Assembly: GCF_007828955.1 (NCBI RefSeq)
Contig: NZ_VIVR01000001.1
Span: forward strand, 806,001 to 870,000
Reading direction: 5' to 3'
Origin: Kitasatospora atroaurantiaca
GTDB taxonomy: Bacteria > Actinomycetota > Actinomycetes > Streptomycetales > Streptomycetaceae
Length of the DNA: 64,000 bases
This document shows, piece after piece, positions 43,978-53,346 of the stretch; positions within the stretch are counted from its first letter, which is position 1, and each line of letters opens with the position of its first letter. Position numbers and translations under genes: made by a program. The notes beneath the pieces are model-generated. The model did no database searches. It was not told where the DNA came from and saw nothing but the letters and a program-made list of their open reading frames with translations.

Positions 43978-45423
43978 TCAGAGCCTCTGGGCGACCTCCG
44001 CTCCCGCCTGTACGTGCTGCGCCTCGGCGCGGATGGGCTTGCGTACGGGGATGGTGAGCGCGATCGCCGCAGCGACCAGGGCGACGCCGCAGCCGATGAG
44101 CAGGCCGGTGCGGAAGCCGTTCTCGGACGGCAATGTGTACCCGCCCATCCGGACGGTCATGTGGGCGAGAACGACGCCGACCACCGCGGCCGACACGGTG
44201 GTACCGATGGAGCGCATCAGGGTGTTGAAGCTGTTGGCCGAGCCGGTCTCCGACTGGGGCACCGCGCCCATGATCAGGGCGGGCATGGCGCCGTAGGCAA
44301 GCCCGACTCCCACGTTGCAGAGGCAGGTAACGACCAGTAGGCCCCAGGTCGAGCCCATCAGTGCCATCGAGGACCCGTAGCCGATGGCGCTGACGAGGCT
44401 GCCGAGAGCGAGCGTGGTCTTGGGGCCGCGGGCGGCCGACAGCTTCGCTCCGAGCGGCGAGATCAGCATCATCATCAGGCCCGAGGGCGCCATCCACAGG
44501 CCTGCGGCCTGCATCGACTGGCCGAGGCCGTAACCGGTCGCGGTGGGGAGCTGCAGCAGCTGCGGCACGATCAGCGCCTGGGCGTACATCGAGAAGCCCA
44601 CCACGATCGAGGCCAGGTTGGTGAACAGCACCTGCCCGCGGGCGGTGACCCGCAGGTCGACCAGCGGCGAGCCGGACCGAAGCTCCCACCAGCCCCACGC
44701 GAGCAGGATGACCAGCGCAGCGGCGAGCATCCCGAGGGTGGTGGCGCTCCCCCAGCCCCAGTCGGCGCCCTTGGAGACGCCCAGCAGCAGGAAGACCAGT
44801 CCACCACCGAGGCCGAGCGCACCGACGACGTCGAAACCGCCCTCGGCACCGGCGGGTGTGGCGGGGATCACCAGCCGGATCAGCACGGCGACCAGCGCGC
44901 TCAGCGCGGCCGAGGCCCAGAACAGCACGTGCCAGTCCGCGTGCTGGGCGACCGCTGCCGAGATCGGCAGGCCGAGCGCGCCGCCGATGCCGAGCGAGGA
45001 GCTGATGAGCGCGATGGAGGACCCGAGCTTCTCGGGCGGCAGCACGTCGCGCAGGGCGCTGATGCCCAGCGGCACCATGCCCGCGCCGACGCCCTGCAGG
45101 CCTCGACCGACGATCATCGGCGCCAGGGAGCCGGCCATCGCGCAGACCACCGAGCCCGCGATGAGCGGCACCGAGCAGACCAGCAGCATGCGTCGCTTGC
45201 CGTACAGGTCACCCAGACGGCCGATCACCGGGGTGGTCACCGCGGCCGCCAGCAGGGTGATGGTCACCACCCAGGAGGCGTTGGAGGCCGTGGTGTGCAG
45301 GAGGACCGGCAGTCTGCCGATGATCGGCACGATCAGGGTCTGCATGAGCGAGGCGACGATGCCGGCGATCGCCAGCACGCCGACGATGGCGCCGGGGCGG
45401 GCGGTTGGCCTGGAGCCGTCCAT
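43978..45423 (-). CDS. MFS drug exporter (DHA2/EmrB-QacA type)
   Basis: A 481-residue 14-TM-type major facilitator. Motifs are VVTITLLAAAVTTPVIGRLG, then GDLYGKRRMLLVCSVPLIAG (motif A) and GRGLQGVGAGMVPLGISALR (motif B/C region). These mark multidrug efflux of the EmrB/QacA branch. ATG 45423. Divergent from the MarR-type regulator across a motif-rich 149-bp region, so regulation by that repressor is likely. Confidence 0.92.
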   Translation of the reverse strand: MDGSRPTARPGAIVGVLAIAGIVASLMQTLIVPIIGRLPVLLHTTASNASWVVTITLLAAAVTTPVIGRLGDLYGKRRMLLVCSVPLIAGSVVCAMAGSLAPMIVGRGLQGVGAGMVPLGISALRDVLPPEKLGSSIALISSSLGIGGALGLPISAAVAQHADWHVLFWASAALSALVAVLIRLVIPATPAGAEGGFDVVGALGLGGGLVFLLLGVSKGADWGWGSATTLGMLAAALVILLAWGWWELRSGSPLVDLRVTARGQVLFTNLASIVVGFSMYAQALIVPQLLQLPTATGYGLGQSMQAAGLWMAPSGLMMMLISPLGAKLSAARGPKTTLALGSLVSAIGYGSSMALMGSTWGLLVVTCLCNVGVGLAYGAMPALIMGAVPQSETGSANSFNTLMRSIGTTVSAAVVGVVLAHMTVRMGGYTLPSENGFRTGLLIGCGVALVAAAIALTIPVRKPIRAEAQHVQAGAEVAQRL

Positions 45424-45459
45424 CTGGATCTCCCTTGACTCGACAGCGAAGAGCGGCGT

Positions 45460-45546
45460 GCCCTATGCATGCCATGTGTACAGTACATATTCTGTTCTCC
45501 ATGCACAATCCGTGCATGATGCATACGCATGGCGACATGCATACTG
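45460..45546. promoter_or_regulatory. MFS/MarR divergent operator region
   Basis: An AT-rich stretch unusual for this genome. It holds CATGCAC-AATCC-GTGCATG (perfect inverted repeat, 45500-45518), TGTACAGTACA (45477-45487) and several ATGCAT/GCATAC repeats on both sides. Both promoters and the MarR operators should be here. Confidence 0.65.
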
Positions 45547-45572
45547 ACGGGCAGGCGCGAAGATCAGAGGGG

Positions 45573-46061
45573 ATGGCCATGGACAGGCCCACGGACTTGA
45601 TCGAGTACGAGACCATGCTGCTGGGTCGGCACGTACACATGAGCCCCCGCGCCAAGCGCGGCAGCGGCAGCGGCAGCGGCAGCGGCAGCGGCAACCTGGA
45701 GCGCAGCGCCTACATCCTGCTCAGCCGCCTCCGGATGGAAGGGCCCATGTCCATCGGGCAGCTGAGCGATGCGTTCGGCCTCGACGCCTCCACCCTCAAC
45801 CGGCAGACCGCGGCGATGATGCGTGCGGGCCTGGTGGAGCGCATCCCCGACGAGAAGGGCGGGATCGCCCGCAAGTTCCGCATCACAGAGGAAGGTGCGC
45901 GGAGCCTCGAGGCGGAGCGCGCCGAGATCGTCAGCGGCCTGGACAACATCCTGAAGGAGTGGACGCCCGAGGAGGTGGCCGTCTTCGCCGCCTGCCTCAA
46001 GCGGTTCAACACCGACATCGAACGCGTCAACGGACGGCCCTGGCCCCGGCCCCGGCCCTGA
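45573..46061 (+). CDS. MarR-family regulator with an expanded Gly-Ser insertion
   Basis: A 162-residue winged-HTH protein. The recognition region is MSIGQLSDAFGLDASTLNRQ, followed by AGLVERIPDEKGGIARKFRI for the wing. The start ATG 45573 (MAMDRPTD) is chosen; 45579 is also possible. Between the first helix and LERSAYILLSRL lies RGSGSGSGSGSGN, encoded by a pure hexanucleotide repeat, an unusual low-complexity linker in a MarR protein. It probably represses the MFS exporter and itself. Confidence 0.9.
   Translation: MAMDRPTDLIEYETMLLGRHVHMSPRAKRGSGSGSGSGSGNLERSAYILLSRLRMEGPMSIGQLSDAFGLDASTLNRQTAAMMRAGLVERIPDEKGGIARKFRITEEGARSLEAERAEIVSGLDNILKEWTPEEVAVFAACLKRFNTDIERVNGRPWPRPRP
45660..45695 (+). 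repeat. Hexanucleotide tandem repeat GGCAGC in the MarR gene
   Basis: Five exact GGCAGC units (45660-45689) and a degenerate sixth (GGCAAC). Each unit adds Gly-Ser in frame, so slippage would change linker length without frameshift. Confidence 0.88.
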
Positions 46062-46211
46062 CCCCGCCTCCTCGGCGCGCTGTCGTGTGACACCTGCACA
46101 CGTACTGCCCGTGTGGCCGGTGTACTGCGTTCTCAGTAGTCGGTTTGTCGGCAGGGGAACGACGACCGGAGGGGTGCCGCCGGGAGAGCCTGACGGGGTA
46201 ATCCAAGACAG

Positions 46212-48437
46212 ATGTGGAGACCCGTCGTGGCTGCTTTCCTCTATCGACTGGGCCGGTTGGCCTTCCGGCGGCGCTGGTCCGTCGTCCTGGTGTGGGTGGT
46301 GGTGCTGTGCGGCGTCGGTGCGGGCGCGGCCTTGGCGCCGGCCGCCCCCGACAGCGGGTTCTCGATGCCGGGTACCGAGTCCCAGAAGGCCTTCGACCTG
46401 CTGAAGGACCGGTTCCCCGACACGGGCAGCGCGACCGGTGGCAGTGGCGCGGTCGCCCGGGTCGTGTTCGTCGCTCCGGACGGGCAGAAGGTCACCGCGT
46501 CCCAGAACCAGGCGGCGATCGAGAAGGCCGTCGCCGAGGTGGCCGGCGGGGAGCAGGTCGCCGGCGCGGCGAGCCCGTTCCAGGCGCACACGGTGAGCCA
46601 GGACGCCACCACCGCGTACACGACCGTCGCCTACAACGTGGCGGCCAAGGACCTCACCGACGCCAGCAAGCAGACTCTGAGGCAGGCCGTCCAGCACGCA
46701 CACGACGCGGGCCTGACGGTCGAGGTCGGCGGCACCGCGCTCGCCACCCAGCCCTCCGCGGGCGGGGCAAGCGAGGGGATCGGTATCGCCGTCGCCGCGG
46801 TGGTCCTGCTGGTCACCTTCGGCTCGCTGGCCGCGGCCGGGCTGCCGCTGCTGACCGCGATGATCAGCGTCGGCGTCGGCACCGCCTCGATCTTCGCCCT
46901 GGGCAGCGCCTTCGGCCTGTCCGCCTCCACCAGCACCCTGGCCACGATGCTCGGGCTGGCGGTCGGCATCGACTACGCCGTGTTCATCGTCTCCCGCTAC
47001 CGCGAGGAACGCGCCAAGGGCCATGCGCCGCAGGAGGCCGCCTCCCGGGCCGTCGGCACCGCCGGCTCGTCGGTGGTGTTCGCGGGCCTCACCGTCGTCA
47101 TCGGCCTCGCCGGGCTCTCCGTCGTCGGCATCCCCATGCTCACCAAGATGGGCCTGGCCGCCGCCGGAACCGTCGTCATCGCCGTGCTGGTCGCCCTCAC
47201 CCTCGTCCCCGCCCTCCTCGCCCTCTGGCCCCGAGCCGTCCTCCCCCGCCGGGGACTGCGGCCCGTGGAGGACGACAGGCCGAACGGGGGCACCCGCTGG
47301 GCGCGGTTCGTGCTGCGCCGCCCGCTGCCGGTGCTGATCCTCTCCGTGGTGGGCCTGGGCGTGATCGCCGTCCCGGTGACGCAGCTGCACCTGGGCACCG
47401 CCGGCGACGAGTCCAAGCCCGTCTCCACCACCGAACGCCGCGCCTACGACGACCTCGCCCAGGGCTTCGGCCCCGGCTTCAACGGCCCGCTGACCATCGT
47501 CGTCGACGCCAGGGGAGCCCAGGAGCCCAAGGCCGCCGTGGCGACGGCCGCCCAGCAGATCGGCGCCACCGAGGGTGTCGTCTCCGTCTCGACCCCCCGG
47601 TTCAACCCCGCCGGTGACACCGCCGTGCTCTCCGCCGTCCCGGCCACCGGCCCGGCCGACACCAAGACGGCCGACCTGGTCCACACCTTGCGCGCCGAGC
47701 GCCCCGCGATCGCCGCCGCCACCGGCGCCACCTTTCAGGTCACCGGCTCCACGGCAGTGAACATCGACAGCGCCCAGAAGGTCCAGGACGCGCTCATCCC
47801 CTATCTGGCGATCGTCGTCGGCCTCGCCTTCGTGCTCCTGCTGGTCGTCTTCCGCTCCGTCCTCGTCCCCCTCAAGGCGGCCCTCGGCTTCCTGCTCTCG
47901 GTGCTCGCCGCCCTCGGCGCGGTCGTCGCCGTCTTCCAGTGGGGCGGGCTCGCGAGCCTCCTCGGCGTCCGGACCACCGGCCCGATCATGAGCCTGATGC
48001 CGATCTTCATGGTGGGCATCGTGTTCGGCCTCGCCATGGACTACGAGGTCTTCCTCGTCGCCCGCATCCGCGAGGCCTACGTGAACGGGAAGCGGCCCGC
48101 CGAGGCGATCGTCTCGGGCATGAGCACCAGCACCCGGGTCGTGGTCGCCGCCGCACTGATCATGATGGCCGTCTTCTCCGGCTTCATCGGCTCCGGCGAA
48201 TCCATGATCAAGATGATCGGCTTCGGCATGGCCATCGCCGTCCTGTTCGACGCCTTCGTGGTCCGGATGGCCATCGTCCCCGCCGCTCTCGCCCTGCTCG
48301 GCCGGCACGCCTGGTGGCTGCCCCGCCGACTCGACAAGGCCCTGCCACGCCTCGACATCGAAGGCGAAGCCCTCCACCACCAGCCCGCCGGCACCATCCA
48401 CCACACCGCCGAGCCGACCCTCACGCCCACCCACTAG
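46212..48437 (+). CDS. MMPL-family (RND) membrane transporter
   Basis: A 741-residue RND-type protein with two repeats, each one TM, an external domain and a five-TM bundle. The typical motifs MLGLAVGIDYAVFIVSRYRE and VGIVFGLAMDYEVFLVARIR are present, with the proton-relay Asp in each. Expected substrates are lipids, glycolipids or drugs, as for mycobacterial MmpL. The start is ATG 46212. It has its own terminator and stands alone between the MarR gene and the two-component system. Confidence 0.92.
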   Translation: MWRPVVAAFLYRLGRLAFRRRWSVVLVWVVVLCGVGAGAALAPAAPDSGFSMPGTESQKAFDLLKDRFPDTGSATGGSGAVARVVFVAPDGQKVTASQNQAAIEKAVAEVAGGEQVAGAASPFQAHTVSQDATTAYTTVAYNVAAKDLTDASKQTLRQAVQHAHDAGLTVEVGGTALATQPSAGGASEGIGIAVAAVVLLVTFGSLAAAGLPLLTAMISVGVGTASIFALGSAFGLSASTSTLATMLGLAVGIDYAVFIVSRYREERAKGHAPQEAASRAVGTAGSSVVFAGLTVVIGLAGLSVVGIPMLTKMGLAAAGTVVIAVLVALTLVPALLALWPRAVLPRRGLRPVEDDRPNGGTRWARFVLRRPLPVLILSVVGLGVIAVPVTQLHLGTAGDESKPVSTTERRAYDDLAQGFGPGFNGPLTIVVDARGAQEPKAAVATAAQQIGATEGVVSVSTPRFNPAGDTAVLSAVPATGPADTKTADLVHTLRAERPAIAAATGATFQVTGSTAVNIDSAQKVQDALIPYLAIVVGLAFVLLLVVFRSVLVPLKAALGFLLSVLAALGAVVAVFQWGGLASLLGVRTTGPIMSLMPIFMVGIVFGLAMDYEVFLVARIREAYVNGKRPAEAIVSGMSTSTRVVVAAALIMMAVFSGFIGSGESMIKMIGFGMAIAVLFDAFVVRMAIVPAALALLGRHAWWLPRRLDKALPRLDIEGEALHHQPAGTIHHTAEPTLTPTH

Positions 48438-48447
48438 CCCCCGCACC

Positions 48448-48483
48448 CCAAGGGCCGCCCCGCACGACACGGGCGGCCCTTGG
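48448..48483 (+). terminator. Hairpin terminator after the MMPL gene
   Basis: CCAAGGGCCGCCC (48448-48460) pairs perfectly with 48471-48483 across a 10-base loop, 10 bp past the stop. Confidence 0.85.
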
Positions 48484-48543
48484 ACTGCCGTTCAGCTGCA
48501 CCGACGCGCACTATGGGCACACGACCTGACGGGAGCCCCTCCG

Positions 48544-49743
48544 ATGATGACCAACGGGCGGCGATACGTACGCGCCCACCCGCGCGCCGTCGACGCGGCG
48601 TTGGCCCTGCTGCTGTTCGCCAACTCCATCCCCGGCAGTATGCTCACCGATCCGAGCTCCCCCCGCCCGACCTGGTGGCCCGCCGTTCTGTGCGCGGGAG
48701 TCGCCTGTACGGCCCTGATGTGGCGCCGCAGCCACCCTCGCACCACCCTCGTGCTGACCACCGCCTGCGCCATGACCGTGGCAGCCCTGGGCTATCTGCC
48801 CACCGTTCTGCTCATCGCACCGGTCATGGCCGCGATCTACGCGGTGGCCGACCGCACCGACTGGAGGACCACGCGCGTCTACGTCCCCGTCACCGTCGCC
48901 CTGCTGGTGTCCACGGCACTGCTCGCCGGCCCTCGTGACCGTTCGGTGGACCTCGAGGCCATCGGCCCCGCCGTCTGGCTGCTGCTGCCCGCCGCCCTCG
49001 GCGTGGTCAGCCGGCTGCGGCGCGCCTACCTGGAGTCCGTGCAGGCCCGCGCCGAGCACGCCGAGCGAACCCGCGAGGAGGAGGCCCGGCACCGGGTCGT
49101 CGAGGAGCGCCTGCGCATCGCCCGCGAGCTGCACGACGTCGTCGCCCACCACCTCGCCCTGGCCAACGCCCAGGCCAACGCGGCCGCGCACCTGATGCGC
49201 ACCCAGCCCGAGCAGACGCAGAAGATCCTGGACGACCTGACCGGCACCACCTCCGCGGCGCTGCGCGAACTCAAGGCCACCGTCGGCCTCATGCGCCGGG
49301 CGGACGACCCTGACGCACCGCTGGAGCCGGCCCCCGGCCTCGCGCAACTGCCCGACCTGGCCGCCTCGTTCGACTCGGCCGGGCTCAAGGTCACCGTCGT
49401 CACCGAGGGAGAGCCGGAGCCCCTGTCCCCGGGGGTGGATCTGACGGCGTACCGCATCGTGCAGGAAGCCCTGACCAACGTCGCCAAGCACGCTGCCACG
49501 CAGGCGGCCCTCGTGCGGCTCGCGTACACGCGCGACCGGCTGAGCATCACCGTCACCAACGACGGGGACGGCGCCTCACCCTCCGCTTCGGCCGGTCCCG
49601 GCTACGGCCTCCTCGGCATGCGCGAGCGCGCCCTCTCCGTCGGCGGCCGCCTCCGCGCGGGGCGGCGCCCTGCGGGCGGCTTCGAGGTCTCCACCGAGCT
49701 GCCGCTCCACCCCCACACCCCGAAAGAGGACCGCCTCACATGA
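48544..49743 (+). CDS. NarL-type sensor histidine kinase
   Basis: A 399-residue membrane sensor kinase. Four to five N-terminal TM segments (about 18-165) are followed by a HisKA_3 domain with LRIARELHDVVAHHLALANA, where the His of ELHD is the phospho-acceptor. The HATPase has QEALTNVAKHA and PGYGLLGMRER. It phosphorylates the response regulator encoded next (stop/start overlap of 4 bp, ATGA). No large sensor domain, so the cue may be membrane-derived. No neighbouring target gene is obvious other than the MMPL transporter upstream. Confidence 0.93.
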   Translation: MMTNGRRYVRAHPRAVDAALALLLFANSIPGSMLTDPSSPRPTWWPAVLCAGVACTALMWRRSHPRTTLVLTTACAMTVAALGYLPTVLLIAPVMAAIYAVADRTDWRTTRVYVPVTVALLVSTALLAGPRDRSVDLEAIGPAVWLLLPAALGVVSRLRRAYLESVQARAEHAERTREEEARHRVVEERLRIARELHDVVAHHLALANAQANAAAHLMRTQPEQTQKILDDLTGTTSAALRELKATVGLMRRADDPDAPLEPAPGLAQLPDLAASFDSAGLKVTVVTEGEPEPLSPGVDLTAYRIVQEALTNVAKHAATQAALVRLAYTRDRLSITVTNDGDGASPSASAGPGYGLLGMRERALSVGGRLRAGRRPAGGFEVSTELPLHPHTPKEDRLT

Positions 49744-50417
49744 CCATCCGCGTCCTGCTCGCCGACGACCAGGCCCTGCTGCGCGCGACCTTCCGGATGC
49801 TGATCGACTCCTGCGACGACCTGGAGGTGGTCGGCGAGGCGGCCGACGGGAAGGAGGCGGTCGAACTCACCCGCGCCCACCGCCCCGACGTCGTCGTCAT
49901 GGACATCCGCATGCCCGGCACGGACGGGCTGTCCGCCACCGCCGCGATCTGCGACGACCCGGCCCTGTCCGCCACCCACGTCCTCATCCTCACCACGTTC
50001 GAGATCGACGAGTACGTCGCCCGGGCACTGCGCGCCGGAGCAAGCGGGTTCCTCGGCAAGGACGTCGGGGCCGACGAGCTCCTCACCGGCATCCGTACGG
50101 TCGCCTCCGGCGACGCGCTCCTCTCCCCCCAGGCCACCCGGGTGGTGATCACCCGCTTCCTCGCCACCCCCGAACCCGGCGACCGGCCCGCATCACTCGA
50201 CCGCCTCGACGACCTCACCGCCCGAGAACGGGAGGTGATGGCGCTGGCCGCCGAGGGGCACTCCAACACCGAGATCGCCGAGAGGCTCTTCCTCAGCCCC
50301 CTGACCGTTCGCACCCACATCCACCACGCCATGACCAAGCTCGACGCCCGCGACCGGGCTCAACTGGTCGTCATCGCCTACCAGTCCGGCCTCGTTCGGC
50401 CCACGCCGCCGCAGTGA
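49740..50417 (+). CDS. NarL/LuxR-type response regulator
   Basis: A 225-residue protein with an N-terminal receiver (MTIRVLLADDQALLRATFRM, phospho-Asp in VVVMDIRMPGTDG, Lys in FLGKDVG) and a C-terminal LuxR HTH (LTAREREVMALAAEGHSNTE then LTVRTHIHHAMTKLDARDRA). Translationally coupled to the kinase by a 4-bp overlap. Confidence 0.94.
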   Translation: MTIRVLLADDQALLRATFRMLIDSCDDLEVVGEAADGKEAVELTRAHRPDVVVMDIRMPGTDGLSATAAICDDPALSATHVLILTTFEIDEYVARALRAGASGFLGKDVGADELLTGIRTVASGDALLSPQATRVVITRFLATPEPGDRPASLDRLDDLTAREREVMALAAEGHSNTEIAERLFLSPLTVRTHIHHAMTKLDARDRAQLVVIAYQSGLVRPTPPQ

Positions 50418-50471
50418 CGCTCTGTCAGGTGGCTTGCGGAGACCGGGCGGAGGCGGCGCGGCCGCCGGACC

Positions 50472-50930
50472 TCACTCGTCGAGCGCTTCGGGGTCGAAGG
50501 TGGTGTGCATGGCCGCCTCCTCCGCCGATGCCGCGCCACCGGAGATCCCGACGTCCTCCGCGATCGTGTCGCTGAACGCACCGGCGGCCACGATCAGCCG
50601 ACCGCTCCGGGTCTCGCCGGCCTCCATGTCGATCAGTTCCGCGTCCGTGCCGTAGGTGTCGCCGATCCCGTCGCCCTCGGGCGCCGCGACCTCCGGCAGC
50701 TCCGCCGCCAGCCGCCGGTCGAAGCTCTCGCGATCATGCTGCTCGGCTGCGGTGACCCCGTGGCGTTCCACGGCGAGCGGCCGCTCCGGGGGCGCGTAGC
50801 CCTCGTCGAGCGCCGACTCGAGGCCTCGGTTCTCCAGGGTGTCCTCCGGCTCCAGAGGCCCGATGTCGTCCTGTACCTCGGAGCCGTCGGGCTGGTAAAC
50901 CTGGTCGCCCATCAACTCTTCGTCCGACAT
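50472..50930 (-). CDS. DUF5709 protein
   Basis: A 152-residue acidic soluble protein. MSDEELMGDQVYQPDGSEVQ and LDEGYAPPERPLAVERHG, with DRRLAAELPEV, match the DUF5709 pattern common in streptomycetes. Role unknown, perhaps stress-related in other strains. The start is ATG 50930 with GGAGAA upstream. Convergent with the response regulator. Confidence 0.82.
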   Translation of the reverse strand: MSDEELMGDQVYQPDGSEVQDDIGPLEPEDTLENRGLESALDEGYAPPERPLAVERHGVTAAEQHDRESFDRRLAAELPEVAAPEGDGIGDTYGTDAELIDMEAGETRSGRLIVAAGAFSDTIAEDVGISGGAASAEEAAMHTTFDPEALDE

Positions 50931-51395
50931 GAGGTTCTCCTTCGCTGGCCACGGCCCCTCCACCTGGCCGAGGTGTCCACCGCTCGCCGTGAAGGCAAGG
51001 GCCCGGCGGCGACCACCCCTGCAATGGGGGGTCACTCCCAGGGTCCCACGCGGTGATCCGCTCCGCAGGCGGTGCCTCTCCGTAACAGCGGTCACGGGCC
51101 GCTCCGCAGCAGCGGTCACCGGCCTCCGCGTGGCCGCGGCCACGGCCCTGCGGAGGCCGGCGGTGCACTGGCGACGAGGGGTTCGGCAGCGCTGCTCCTC
51201 ACGCTAGGAGCCCGTCCCGGGCCCGGGAAGCGTGGCGCGGCCTGGCGAAGCGGGGGTGGCGCGGGCGAGTCGGCGGGTACGTGCACCCGTCCGCGCACCT
51301 GATCGGACCCGGGCGGCGTGTTGGTGCCGGAGCGACTGCGAGCTGTGATCGGCTTGGAGCGGTGGTGCCGACCGCAGACCCGCAGGAGGAGAGCC
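50931..51395. other. 465-bp intergenic region with degenerate 24-bp repeats
   Basis: No gene is supportable. Around 51078-51150 an imperfect unit of about 24 bp (core CAGCGGTCACSGGCC) is repeated three times. The rest is GC-rich and holds promoters for DUF5709 and the FMN reductase. Confidence 0.4.
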
Positions 51396-52064
51396 ATGAC
51401 CGCGATGACCACGGATGCCCACCCCGGGCCGCTGCGCGTGCTGGTCTTCGGCGCGTCCCTGCGGACCGACTCGGTCAACGCCAGGCTCGCCTCACTGGTG
51501 GCCCGGCTCTTCGCCGAGGCCGACGCCGAGACCGACCTCGCCGGCATGGGCGACTTCGAGATGCCCCTCTACAACGGCGATGTCGAGCTCGACCAGGGAC
51601 TTCCGCAGGGCGCCCTCGAGCTGCGCGACCGGATCGAGCGGTGCGACGGCTTCGTGATCTCCTCCCCGGAGTACAACGCGTCCGTGCCGGGGGTTCTGAA
51701 GAACGCGATCGACTGGGTCTCCCGCGTCCGCCCGCAACCCTTCAAGGACAAGAACGCCATGCTGGTCTCCGCGTCGCCCTCCCTGGTCGGCGGCAACCGC
51801 GGGCTCTGGGCTCTGCGGGTGCCCCTGGAGCATCTCGGTACCCGGGTCTACCCCGACATGTTCAGCCTGGCCAACGCCTACCAGGGCTTCACCGACGGCG
51901 GCCACCTCTCCGACGCCGTCCTCCAGCAGCGCCTGTCCGAGACCGTCACGTCCTTCCTCCGCCTGGTGGAGGCCGACGTACGCTACGTCGTCCTGCAGCG
52001 CCGCTGGTACGAGTTCCTCGCCGACTGCACCGATGCGCCGATCACCCAGAGGGCGCAGGACTGA
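51396..52064 (+). CDS. NADPH-dependent FMN reductase family protein
   Basis: A 222-residue flavodoxin-like reductase. LRVLVFGASLRTDSVNARLA (phosphate loop for FMN) and DGFVISSPEYNASVPGVLKN are diagnostic. It likely reduces FMN or quinone/azo substrates with NAD(P)H. The start ATG 51396 follows a strong AGGAGGAG. Convergent with the binding-protein gene. A C-terminal extension (about 180-222) is longer than in minimal family members. Confidence 0.9.
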   Translation: MTAMTTDAHPGPLRVLVFGASLRTDSVNARLASLVARLFAEADAETDLAGMGDFEMPLYNGDVELDQGLPQGALELRDRIERCDGFVISSPEYNASVPGVLKNAIDWVSRVRPQPFKDKNAMLVSASPSLVGGNRGLWALRVPLEHLGTRVYPDMFSLANAYQGFTDGGHLSDAVLQQRLSETVTSFLRLVEADVRYVVLQRRWYEFLADCTDAPITQRAQD

Positions 52065-52092
52065 CACCCGTACGGGCGATGTGCCGGGTGTC
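52063..52092. terminator. Hairpin between convergent FMN reductase and sugar-binding genes
   Basis: GACACCCG (52063-52070) pairs with CGGGTGTC (52085-52092) across a 14-base loop. It fills the whole gap between the two stop codons. Confidence 0.55.
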
Positions 52093-53346
52093 CTACCGAC
52101 CGGTCTGCTGCGCGGCCTGCTGCAGCGCATCGAGTGCCTTCCTCGGGTCCGTGACGGCGCTGCCGATCCGGGTCTTGATCTGTGCGGAGACGGCGGGCCA
52201 GCTCGGGTCGCTGAGCGGATAGAAGGTGGCGGTGGGCAGGATCTGCAGGAACGGCTGCAGGGCCTTCTCCTCGGGGTCGCTCTGCAGGGCGGCCAGAGCC
52301 GACTGGGTCACCGGCATCAGGTCGTACTCCTTGTCGAACTTCACCGTGTTGTCCGTGCGGTAGGCGAAGTCGAGGAAGGCCTTGATCTGGTCCCGGTGGC
52401 CGCCCTTCTTGAAGGCCATCACCCAGTCGGCGACGCCGAGCGTGGTCCTGGTGGTGCCGTCCCTGCTGGGCATGGCGGTCCAGGTGACGTCCATGGTCCT
52501 GAGGTCGGCCAGCTGCCCGGGGAAGCCGTTGAGCATGCCGACCTTGCCGGAGGCGAAGTCCTTGGTGAGGTCGGTGCGGTTGACGGCGGCGGGGCTCTTC
52601 TCGGTGAGTCCGGCGTCGACCCAGCTCTTGAGCCGGGTGAAGGTGTCGACGTTGGCCTTGGAGTTGATGGTGTAGTGGCCGTCGAGGCTCTGGTAGCCGC
52701 CGTGGTTCTCCAGCATCCAGATGAAGGCCTCGGCCTGGGCCTCCTCCTTGCCGAGCGGGACGCCGAGCGGGATCTCCACGCCCGCGTTCTTGAGCGCGGT
52801 GGCGGCGGCGGTGAGGTCGTCCCAGGTCTTCGGGGGCTTGGCCGGGTCGAGACCGGCCTTCTTGAAGAGGGCGTTGTTGATCAGGAACATCCGGGCGCTG
52901 GAGACGAACGGGACGCCGTACTGCGTGCCGTCCTGCTCGCCGGCTCTGGCCATCGCGGGGATGAAGTCGAGCGCGGTGGGGCCGGACAGCACGTCCTGGG
53001 CCGGGTAGAGCAGGCCGTTCCTGGCGAAGTCGGCGTAGCCGCCGGTCTGCAGGATGTCCGGCTGGTCGCCGTTCTGCACCATGGTCCTGACCTGGGCGTC
53101 GAGGTCGTTCCAATCGATCACCTGCAGGTCGACCTTGACCTTGGGGTGCTGCTGCTCGAACGCCGAGATCACGCCCTGCCAGTACGCCCGGGTCGGGTTC
53201 TGGCCGTTCGACCCGTAGTCCGCCGCGACGAACCTGATGGTGGTGACACCGCCGGCCGAGGAGCCGCCGGCGCCGGCGCCGCACGCCGAGAGTGCGAGCG
53301 CGCCGGCCACACAGACGGCCGGGAGGACGAGGAAGCGCGGGTTCAT
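52093..53346 (-). CDS. ABC sugar-binding lipoprotein (family 1), orphan
   Basis: A 417-residue extracellular solute-binding protein. The signal peptide ends in lipobox LSAC (Cys near 22). The family-1 features are visible: a start like VTTIRFVAADYGSNGQNPTR, VKVDLQVIDWNDLDAQVRTM, QPDILQTGGYADFARNGLLY and PKTWDDLTAAATALKNAG. No permease or ATPase genes are near, so it must use components encoded elsewhere. It is divergent from the alpha-galactosidase with 303 bp between, which suggests uptake of alpha-galactosides. Start ATG 53346. Confidence 0.9.
   Translation of the reverse strand: MNPRFLVLPAVCVAGALALSACGAGAGGSSAGGVTTIRFVAADYGSNGQNPTRAYWQGVISAFEQQHPKVKVDLQVIDWNDLDAQVRTMVQNGDQPDILQTGGYADFARNGLLYPAQDVLSGPTALDFIPAMARAGEQDGTQYGVPFVSSARMFLINNALFKKAGLDPAKPPKTWDDLTAAATALKNAGVEIPLGVPLGKEEAQAEAFIWMLENHGGYQSLDGHYTINSKANVDTFTRLKSWVDAGLTEKSPAAVNRTDLTKDFASGKVGMLNGFPGQLADLRTMDVTWTAMPSRDGTTRTTLGVADWVMAFKKGGHRDQIKAFLDFAYRTDNTVKFDKEYDLMPVTQSALAALQSDPEEKALQPFLQILPTATFYPLSDPSWPAVSAQIKTRIGSAVTDPRKALDALQQAAQQTGR

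Noticed and set aside
45564-48470. Very long open frame antisense to the MMPL gene
   Set aside because: Composition is Gly/Asp/Glu/His-rich shadow text caused by high GC at third positions of the sense gene; the sense frame has clear MMPL motifs.
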